Shown here piece by piece: positions 7,145 to 12,205 of a DNA stretch of 12,205 nt. The DNA lies in contig JAOUCV010000033.1 in the NCBI GenBank assembly GCA_029859555.1, positions 1 through 12,205 on the forward strand. Reading direction: 5' to 3'. The notes under the pieces are model-generated. The model saw only the letters and a program-made list of their open reading frames with translations, did no database searches and was not told the DNA's origin. This stretch comes from Gammaproteobacteria bacterium. GTDB taxonomy: Bacteria; Pseudomonadota; Gammaproteobacteria; UBA9214. How positions within the stretch are numbered: the stretch's first letter is position 1; every line of letters starts with the position of its first letter. The translations under genes and the position numbers were made by a program.

Positions 7145-7182
7145 GTAAGGGAAAATTGGTTATACAGAACCTGTTGTTCGCG

Positions 7183-7213
7183 ATTCTAACACTATGCTTC
7201 GAATGTGATCCAA
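7183..7213 (-). promoter_or_regulatory. Candidate promoter of the tRNA pair
   Basis: On the - strand, TAGAAT (7188-7183) is a good -10, followed at once by the G+C-rich discriminator CGCG typical of stringently controlled stable-RNA promoters. TTGGAT (7213-7208) is a possible -35, but the 19-bp spacer is long. The predicted start is ~30 bases upstream of tRNA-Ala. If correct, it would be a target of the ppGpp made by the relA product in this window (inference). Confidence 0.45.
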
Positions 7214-7237
7214 CGTCTGGCCGGGGCTTTTTATGGA

Positions 7238-7258
7238 TAGCAGCCTGGTCTGCTGCCA
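7238..7258 (-). other. 7-bp stem-loop downstream of the FlgM-like gene
   Basis: TAGCAGC (7238-7244) pairs with GCTGCCA (7252-7258) over a 7-base loop, with one G-T wobble. It lies ~30 bases past the FlgM-like stop on the - strand. No T-run follows, so a terminator role is only possible. Confidence 0.35.
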
Positions 7259-7287
7259 GTGGTGAATCAGTGGTTGTTTGTTGTTGG

Positions 7288-7440
7288 CTAATTGCTACCG
7301 GCAAGTGCCAGTTCTATATCAATAATCCTGTCGGCTATTTGCAGGCTGTCGACGAAATAGTCATCTTCACTAAGCTGCAAACGGATTGCATCTATGCGAT
7401 CAGGCACTTCATCTGTGGTGTTATTCGTTAGTTTTAACAT
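7288..7440 (-). CDS. flgM: Miniature FlgM-like anti-sigma-28 factor
   Basis: 50 residues, from ATG (7440-7438) to TAG (7290-7288); too short for many gene finders. The core DRIDAIRLQL, then SEDDYFVDSLQIADRIIDIE, matches the C-terminal sigma-28-binding part of FlgM (pattern: R-V/I-x-A-I/L-R, then Y-x-V/I-D, then I-A-D/E-x-L/I-I/L, then E). FlgM binds FliA and holds late flagellar genes off until it is exported through the finished hook. Usual FlgM is about 100 residues; this one has only ~10 residues before the binding region. No ATG, GTG or TTG occurs in frame upstream before the stop at 7519-7521, so the short form looks genuine. AAAGG lies 11 bases upstream, a weak site. A near-consensus FliA promoter precedes it, as for classical flgM. 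It points away from fleQ. No flgN or flgA is adjacent, so it is an orphan here. Confidence 0.72.
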   Translation of the reverse strand: MLKLTNNTTDEVPDRIDAIRLQLSEDDYFVDSLQIADRIIDIELALAGSN

Positions 7441-7523
7441 GTGTGAACAGGCCTTTGTGTTTTCTATTCTGCTTGTAAAATCTAAAATCGCTTTGCTTTT
7501 TGTGCATCCCTGACACAGTTAAC

Positions 7524-7550
7524 TTATCGTCCGTCGAATCAAAGAGTTTA
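7524..7550 (-). promoter_or_regulatory. Sigma-28 (FliA) promoter for the FlgM-like gene
   Basis: On the - strand: TAAA (7550-7547), exactly 15 bases, then GACGATAA (7531-7524). The enteric FliA consensus is TAAA-N15-GCCGATAA, so only one of 12 consensus positions differs. The predicted start near 7517 gives a leader of ~75 bases before the FlgM-like ATG. The rest of the 7441-7939 interval holds the fleQ promoter and a dyad (listed separately) and no gene I can support. Confidence 0.72.
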
Positions 7551-7759
7551 GATGGATTTTGTGTTTCGGCGCACATCTCGACAATATATTGACGCACTTT
7601 CGATGAGTGGCTGCATGCGGTACTGCCGGTAAAGAAACAGGGTGATCTGTATGTCATTCTGATGTTGCTGTCATTGATGTTTTGCTTCGAATGAAAATCG
7701 TTCGCTGCCCTGTCATCTTGATGGCTAATAAATTTATAAATAACAGTATGATAGATCGC

Positions 7760-7772
7760 TGTTCGGCGAACA
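7760..7772. promoter_or_regulatory. 13-bp perfect dyad upstream of fleQ
   Basis: TGTTCG and CGAACA flank a single G in a perfect palindrome. It lies 47 bases upstream of the candidate fleQ -35, where an activator or repressor could bind. It matches no operator I can name; neither the CRP/Vfr half-site TGTGA nor the proteobacterial LexA box fits. Confidence 0.4.
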
Positions 7773-7818
7773 AAAAGGGCCTTGATCTTTGGCGTATGTC
7801 TGTTGCGCCCGCATTACT

Positions 7819-7847
7819 TTGACATAGCTACAGCCGGGTGGTTAACT
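7819..7847 (+). promoter_or_regulatory. Candidate sigma-70 promoter of fleQ
   Basis: A perfect -35, TTGACA (7819-7824), is followed after exactly 17 bases by a poor -10, TTAACT (7842-7847). The start would be near 7854, leaving a leader of ~86 bases before the chosen ATG. The weak -10 suggests help from an activator (inference). Confidence 0.45.
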
Positions 7848-7939
7848 TCCGTTTAATGACAGTGGAGAAAAAACTTTAATAATTGTCGGGTTTTTACGAT
7901 AATCACGCTCATCAATCGCAAAACACCTTAGGAAAAACA

Positions 7940-9361
7940 ATGCCTAGTGAGCCCAAGATCCTGATAATCGAAGCAGATCCTGAATTGGGTCTGGAAATAC
8001 AGGCCATACTAAAATTTATCAGTTATAACCCTGTGCTCGTTAGGGATTGTAGTCGCTGGAAAGAATACGCCGGTGATGCAAGCAGTATCCAGGCAGTTCT
8101 GATGGGTAGTTGTGAGTCGGATAGCATGCTTGCAACATTACTTGGCGAAGTTCACGGTTTTGATGAAAACCTGCCAATCTATCTACTCTCCGAGAAAGGC
8201 AGGGAACCAACGGTAACGATTGAAGCAGGTTCATGCATCCTTGGTCGTATCGAAACGCCTACGCAATATTCCCAGCTCACCAGTGCATTGCATCAGGCAG
8301 AAGTGTATACAAATTCACATCGTTCCCCGGGTGTTTCAGAACGCCCGGTAGAACTGTTTCGCAGCCTGGTAGGAAGTAGCCGTCCTGTACAGAATGTTCG
8401 CAAGATGATTGACCAGGTGGCTGGTAGTGATGCCAATGTTTTAATACTTGGTGAATCCGGGACCGGCAAGGAAGTTGTAGCGCGTAATCTTCACTACCAT
8501 TCATCACGTCGCGAAGGACCCTTTGTACCGGTTAACTGTGGTGCTATTCCGTCAGACCTGCTGGAATCAGAATTGTTCGGCCATGAGAAAGGGGCCTTTA
8601 CCGGTGCCATCAGCGACCGCGAGGGCCGCTTTGAAATGGCCGAGGGCGGTACGCTTTTCCTTGATGAAATAGGCGACATGAGCCTGCAGATGCAGATCAA
8701 GATATTGCGGGTGTTGCAGGAGCGAACATTCGAACGGGTAGGCTCCAACAAAACCCTTACTTCTGACGTCCGTATCCTGGCAGCAACCCACCGAAATCTT
8801 GAGGAGGGCATCAAGGCAGGAGACTTTCGAGAAGACCTGTTTTATCGCCTGAATGTTTTTCCGATTGAGGTACCGCCCCTGCGTAACCGTGTCGAGGATA
8901 TACCGTTGCTGGTAAACGAACTGGTGCGGCGTATTGAGCACGAGAAGCGTGGATCCGTAAGGCTGTCCCCCGGTGCCATCTATGCACTTTGTCAATATGG
9001 CTGGCCGGGTAATGTAAGAGAGCTGGCAAACCTGGTCGAGCGCCTGGCGATTTTACATCCCTACGGGGTTGTGGATGCTGGAGACCTCCCGGAAAAATTT
9101 CAGAATGGTGAGATTGACGTTACTGACGAGCTGGTTGACGCGCTGGTCGGGGCGCCGGTCACATCCGAGGATCTTGATCCCCGCTTGCCACGCGATGGTC
9201 TTAATCTGAAAGAGCATCTCGGTTACATGGAGATCAGCTATATAAAACAGGCGCTAACGGATTCAGGTGGAGTGGTCGCGCATGCGGCCAAGCGGCTTGG
9301 AATGCGGCGTACGACACTGGTAGAGAAACTCAGGAAATACGGTTTGCAAAGACCAGCCTGA
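7940..9361 (+). CDS. fleQ: FleQ/FlrA-type flagellar master regulator
   Basis: 473 residues. ATG 7940 has AGGA (7930-7933) six bases upstream; an in-frame TTG at 7883 has no site at useful distance. Domains: a degenerate receiver (1-~125), an AAA+ sigma-54 activator domain (~138-375) and a Fis-type helix-turn-helix (~445-466). AAA+ motifs: Walker A GESGTGKE (171-178), GAFTGA (218-223, sigma-54 contact), Walker B LFLDEIG (239-245). It tracks Pseudomonas aeruginosa FleQ closely, for example in LFRSLVG and HEKRGS. The c-di-GMP contacts known there are kept at a constant three-residue offset: LFRS (139-142), Arg182-Asn183 and ExxxR (Glu327, Arg331). The receiver has Gly-Ser (VLMGS, 53-57) where the phospho-acceptor Asp is expected and lacks the conserved Lys, so phosphorylation is unlikely. 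FleQ activates sigma-54 flagellar promoters and represses or activates matrix genes according to c-di-GMP. Flanked by a FlgM-like gene and an EAL enzyme. Confidence 0.92.
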   Translation: MPSEPKILIIEADPELGLEIQAILKFISYNPVLVRDCSRWKEYAGDASSIQAVLMGSCESDSMLATLLGEVHGFDENLPIYLLSEKGREPTVTIEAGSCILGRIETPTQYSQLTSALHQAEVYTNSHRSPGVSERPVELFRSLVGSSRPVQNVRKMIDQVAGSDANVLILGESGTGKEVVARNLHYHSSRREGPFVPVNCGAIPSDLLESELFGHEKGAFTGAISDREGRFEMAEGGTLFLDEIGDMSLQMQIKILRVLQERTFERVGSNKTLTSDVRILAATHRNLEEGIKAGDFREDLFYRLNVFPIEVPPLRNRVEDIPLLVNELVRRIEHEKRGSVRLSPGAIYALCQYGWPGNVRELANLVERLAILHPYGVVDAGDLPEKFQNGEIDVTDELVDALVGAPVTSEDLDPRLPRDGLNLKEHLGYMEISYIKQALTDSGGVVAHAAKRLGMRRTTLVEKLRKYGLQRPA

Positions 9362-9593
9362 AAATAAGCGGCACTATCCAGAGAACGCTCGTAGAGTAGT
9401 GATCTTCTGGGTTATACTGGCCGTGAATTTTTGCTGCAACCATCACAGCGACAATAGCAACAGCGGTTGCAGTAATAATAAAGTCTGGATGGGGGTCCAT
9501 GCTTTTCAGATACTTGTAACATGATTGCATCTGCCTGTCATGGCTGTCTAACCATGAGCAGTCAAGATAATAATCCCCATTTGTATACAGTCA

Positions 9594-9626
9594 CAGGTAA
9601 CAGAACTTCTTTGGTTTTGTTACCTG
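9594..9626 (+). promoter_or_regulatory. 14-bp hairpin or dyad upstream of the EAL gene
   Basis: CAGGTAACA (9594-9602) is the exact complement of TGTTACCTG (9618-9626). Pairing continues inward (GAACT with GGTTT) to 14 bp with two G-T wobbles, closing a 5-base TCTTT loop. It ends 27 bases before ATG 9654. It could be a leader hairpin controlling translation or an operator dyad. No T-run follows, so it is not a plain terminator. The rest of 9362-9653 holds a small 6-bp stem-loop (9538-9557) and no secure gene. Confidence 0.7.
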
Positions 9627-9653
9627 AACAGAACAATATAAACGTATAACAAT

Positions 9654-11918
9654 ATGGCTGATGGCAACAAGAAAGGCGGGAGCACGCCACGGGAGACGCA
9701 TGCTGATGATGGCTGCCAGCGTCAAGTCCTGCCTGACTCCCGGGTAAAAGAATACAGCTATATGTTGCTGGTTCTGCCTGAAGAGCTGGCTGTGCTTGAG
9801 AAATATCAGGAAGCATTGGTCAATGGCACATCCGGTTTTGCCGAGGCCTATTATGATTACCTGTTTAGTTCCCCGGATATTGCCGATGTGCTGTACAGCT
9901 TCGAACGTGGCGGCGGCGATGCCGGATCGTTGATACGTGCCGAAATGGCCTGCATGCTTGATAGCCTGGTCAACCCCGCAAATACCACCTCGCAGAAAAA
10001 ATTACTGACGACAGGCAGTACATTGCGTGAACATGGTTTTCGTCCACTCTGGATAGTCGCATCCTATAATTTTCTGACTAACTTTTTAACCGAAAGCCTG
10101 TACCGGCTGGACGCATCCGTTACCGAGAAAGAAACCCTGAAATCTGTTATGGCCCGGTTACTGCTGCGTGATATGGGTCTGACGCTTGAAGGGTTCTGGC
10201 AATCAGATCACGATCTCCTTGAAAAGGAGATGCGCTACTTTGAGCGCGAGCTGGGGACTGTCGAGGACCTGTTGTCCGGTATTCCGCACTATGTCTGGAG
10301 TGTCGATATAGACAGTAACAGGGTCATCTATGCGAACGCAGCCCTGCAGACCATGTATACCGACAAGCTGGCTGCTCCCGTTCCCTGCCTGGCAGATACC
10401 GCCGACGAGGATCAGCAGCAACTGCTTGATGCGTGGCAATCTGCCGTCAGCGGCAAGCGCAGTTCTGCCGAGGTGCGTATTTCTCTGGCCGGTGCCGGGC
10501 AGCACTGGTACCGGGTTTCCATGTTCCCGTCACTGGGGCGCAAAAAACGGCGACCGCTACAGGTGCATTGTATTCTCGAAGATATCAACAACCTGATCAG
10601 CGAACGCAAGTTGCTGGAGCAGCTGGCAACAACCGACAAGCTGACGCAGCTGCCCAATCGTGCGCTCTGGAGTGATCATCTGAATATGGCGCTGGCGGCA
10701 TCGCGTCGCATACCGGGGTCACAGGTGATTGTTATTTCACTCGATATTAACCAGTTCAAAATGTATAACGACACGCTGGGACACGACGTCGGAGATGTTC
10801 TGCTGCGCGATGTGGCCGACCGATTGAATTCAATCGTACGTGAGTCCGATTCACTTGCGCGGCTTGGCGGCGACCAGTTTGGCATCCTGATGCAGCCGGC
10901 CAACAGTGCGCGAGCGGCTACCGACAGGGTGATCACGCAGATACTTGACTCCTTTGACAGCCCGTTCTCGTCGAATGGCAAACAGTTATGTGTCAACCTG
11001 ACGATGGGTATAGCCTGCTTTCCTGAAGATGGCACCAACGAAGAAAGTTTGCTCACCAATGCGGAAAGTGCCATGCATCGGGCCAAGCGCAATGGTTTGC
11101 CGTACCAGTATTTTGATCCGCAGAATGATGTAAGCCCGGTGGATCAGTTGCGTTATTCAGGACAGATACGTGCAGCACTCGACAACGACGAGTTCATGTT
11201 GCACTACCAGCCCCAGGTCGATTTGCAGACCTCGCGAATTACCGGTGTTGAGGCGCTGCTTCGCTGGGATCATCCGGTGGAGGGTACGGTAATGCCGCAA
11301 CGCATTATCCCGGTTGCCGAGCAGCTTGGAATGATCACGCCGATTACCAACTGGGTGCTGGTCACTGCATTGCGACAATGCAAGCAGTGGTCCTATGACG
11401 GTATGCATATTCCGGTAGCGGTTAATGTGTCAGCGCGTTCGTTCCTGAACCCCCGTTTACTGGAAAAGATTCAGTGGTCATTAAACGAGGCAGAAACTGA
11501 CGGAGAATGTCTGGAAATTGAAATCACCGAGGCAACGCTCATGCAGGATGTTGCCGGTGCTACCGATGTTCTTAATCGTCTGAGTGATATGGGTGTCACT
11601 ATTGCCATCGATGACTTTGGAACCGGCTATTCTTCCTTGTCCTACCTGAAGCAGTTACCTATTCATACCCTGAAGATAGACCAGTCGTTTATTATCGATG
11701 TAGCTTTTGATCAGCAAGATGTGGCGATCGTACGCTCTATTATTGATCTTGGTCACAACCTTGGTTACAAGGTGGTGGCCGAGGGGGTTGAAAATGGCCT
11801 GGCCTGGGACATGTTGAATGAACTGGGTTGCGATATAGCGCAGGGCTTTCATATCAGCAAACCACTTGCAGATCATCACTTTTCAAGCTGGCTGTCAGAA
11901 ACCAGCCACATGATCTGA
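9654..11918 (+). CDS. Globin-like–PAS–GGDEF(degenerate)–EAL c-di-GMP phosphodiesterase
   Basis: 754 residues. ATG 9654 follows an in-frame stop (9639-9641) but has no Shine-Dalgarno; ATG 9762 (residue 37) is the alternative start. Residues ~40-185 resemble a globin-coupled sensor: G121, then HGFRPLW (127-133) and Tyr138 follow the family pattern G..H...G..P.W....Y, but the proximal-histidine position is Leu124. Residues ~198-312 look like PAS (WSVDIDSNRVIYAN). GGDEF spans ~320-490: DINQF, NDTLGHDVGD, the inhibitory-site RESD (396-399), and GGDQF (405-409), where Gln replaces the active-site Glu, so cyclase activity is doubtful. EAL spans ~505-750 with catalytic features in place: EALLRW (533-538), NVSARSF, EITE (623-626), DDFGTGYSS (653-661), KID (674-676), AEGVEN and QGF. 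It should hydrolyse c-di-GMP to pGpG, with the GGDQF as a possible GTP or c-di-GMP regulatory module. It follows fleQ on the same strand, a c-di-GMP effector gene. No membrane helices. Confidence 0.9.
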   Translation: MADGNKKGGSTPRETHADDGCQRQVLPDSRVKEYSYMLLVLPEELAVLEKYQEALVNGTSGFAEAYYDYLFSSPDIADVLYSFERGGGDAGSLIRAEMACMLDSLVNPANTTSQKKLLTTGSTLREHGFRPLWIVASYNFLTNFLTESLYRLDASVTEKETLKSVMARLLLRDMGLTLEGFWQSDHDLLEKEMRYFERELGTVEDLLSGIPHYVWSVDIDSNRVIYANAALQTMYTDKLAAPVPCLADTADEDQQQLLDAWQSAVSGKRSSAEVRISLAGAGQHWYRVSMFPSLGRKKRRPLQVHCILEDINNLISERKLLEQLATTDKLTQLPNRALWSDHLNMALAASRRIPGSQVIVISLDINQFKMYNDTLGHDVGDVLLRDVADRLNSIVRESDSLARLGGDQFGILMQPANSARAATDRVITQILDSFDSPFSSNGKQLCVNLTMGIACFPEDGTNEESLLTNAESAMHRAKRNGLPYQYFDPQNDVSPVDQLRYSGQIRAALDNDEFMLHYQPQVDLQTSRITGVEALLRWDHPVEGTVMPQRIIPVAEQLGMITPITNWVLVTALRQCKQWSYDGMHIPVAVNVSARSFLNPRLLEKIQWSLNEAETDGECLEIEITEATLMQDVAGATDVLNRLSDMGVTIAIDDFGTGYSSLSYLKQLPIHTLKIDQSFIIDVAFDQQDVAIVRSIIDLGHNLGYKVVAEGVENGLAWDMLNELGCDIAQGFHISKPLADHHFSSWLSETSHMI

Positions 11919-11935
11919 CTTTAGCACCGCTTGCT

Positions 11936-11954
11936 GGCAGCCAGCCCGGCTGCC
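11936..11954 (+). terminator. Stem-loop after the EAL gene
   Basis: GGCAGCC (11936-11942) pairs with GGCTGCC (11948-11954) over 5 bases, 17 bases past the stop. A competing dyad GCTGGC-A-GCCAGC occupies 11933-11945. No clear T-run follows, so termination strength is uncertain. Confidence 0.45.
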
Positions 11955-12113
11955 GTCTCCTGCAGCACTGTTATTAATGTATACGTGCCATCCTGTGCGT
12001 TTTCACCTTGTTGTTTCATCATGCCAGCTCGGGGTGTTCTCTGTTACGGCCCGAGCGAGTCATTTATCCGGCAATTATCCACCATTTGCGTGTAATTCTC
12101 CTGAATAGTCAAA

Positions 12114-12126
12114 ACTGTGACACAGT
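12114..12126. promoter_or_regulatory. 13-bp dyad in the 3' flanking region
   Basis: ACTGTG-A-CACAGT is a perfect palindrome around one central base. It lies in the 287-base stretch 11919-12205, which otherwise has only A+T-rich, -10-like sequence (TATATA near 12160) and no gene I can support. It may be an operator for a gene beyond the window. Confidence 0.35.
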
Positions 12127-12205
12127 CATGCGACAGCTGTCCGTAGCCATGCCAGAAATATATACCCAATAAAAACAATAAGATATTGTGTATTTTTACT
12201 GAATT

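Noticed and set aside
7421..7657. A 78-residue - strand frame upstream of the FlgM-like gene
   Set aside because: The sigma-28 promoter lies inside it, its composition is not protein-like, it has no recognisable domain, and it overlaps the FlgM-like start in another frame.
7883..7939. TTG start adding 19 residues to FleQ
   Set aside because: The nearest purine-rich site is 15 bases away, whereas ATG 7940 has AGGA at six bases and matches the usual FleQ N-terminus.
9410..9440. A sigma-54-like TGGCCGTG...TTGCT between fleQ and the EAL gene
   Set aside because: The GG to GC spacing is 12 bases rather than 10.
9330..9530. A 66-residue - strand frame with two hydrophobic stretches, overlapping the fleQ 3' end
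   Set aside because: Possibly a small membrane protein, but it overlaps the secure fleQ C-terminus by 32 bases, has only a weak ribosome-binding site and no family signal; conservation would be needed to accept it.
11921..12022. A 33-residue - strand frame beginning with two Met codons
   Set aside because: Short, with no convincing ribosome-binding site, and it reads through the stem-loop after the EAL gene; nothing beyond an open frame supports it.

Overview
The window looks like chromosomal DNA from a gammaproteobacterium. The RelA-type (p)ppGpp synthetase, the FleQ-type flagellar regulator with its c-di-GMP contact motifs, and the enhancer-binding/FliA regulatory style all point there. 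A PEP-CTERM (exosortase-sorted) protein and a DUF302 protein suggest an environmental, non-enteric lineage, possibly Chromatiales-like; this is inference and I cannot name a genus. No insertion sequence, integrase, CRISPR array or prophage gene is visible.

Layout. (1) Positions 2-3800, + strand: four co-directional genes of a likely membrane-associated cassette. They are the 3' part of a repeat-rich TPR protein, a membrane-anchored DUF302 protein, a single-pass protein whose periplasm- or cytoplasm-facing domain is about 14 unbroken methionine-rich heptads, and a dynamin/EHD-like GTPase with two C-terminal membrane helices. (2) Positions 3926-6130, +: a full-length RelA/SpoT homologue with a RelA-type synthetase signature (EFDD) but a complete set of HD hydrolase residues. 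Its start lies directly behind an extended -10 box with no Shine-Dalgarno, so its mRNA may be leaderless. (3) Positions 6146-6848, -: two tiny secreted proteins, one with a PEP-CTERM tail and one with a C-terminal membrane helix plus basic residues but no PEP motif. (4) Positions 6978-7144, -: tRNA-Ala(CGC) followed by tRNA-Arg(CCT). (5) Positions 7288-11918: a motility/c-di-GMP block.

The motility block contains a 50-residue FlgM-like anti-sigma factor on the - strand that is easily missed because of its size. It is preceded by a near-consensus sigma-28 (FliA) promoter. Pointing away from it are fleQ and then a four-domain protein: a globin-like sensor lacking the expected proximal histidine, PAS, a degenerate GGDEF (GGDQF) and an intact EAL. 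Read together, the EAL enzyme would lower c-di-GMP, FleQ would sense c-di-GMP and switch flagellar genes, and the mini-FlgM would gate FliA. That linkage is inferred from gene order and family knowledge, not shown by the sequence.

The last 287 bases (11919-12205) hold a stem-loop and a 13-bp dyad but no gene I can support.
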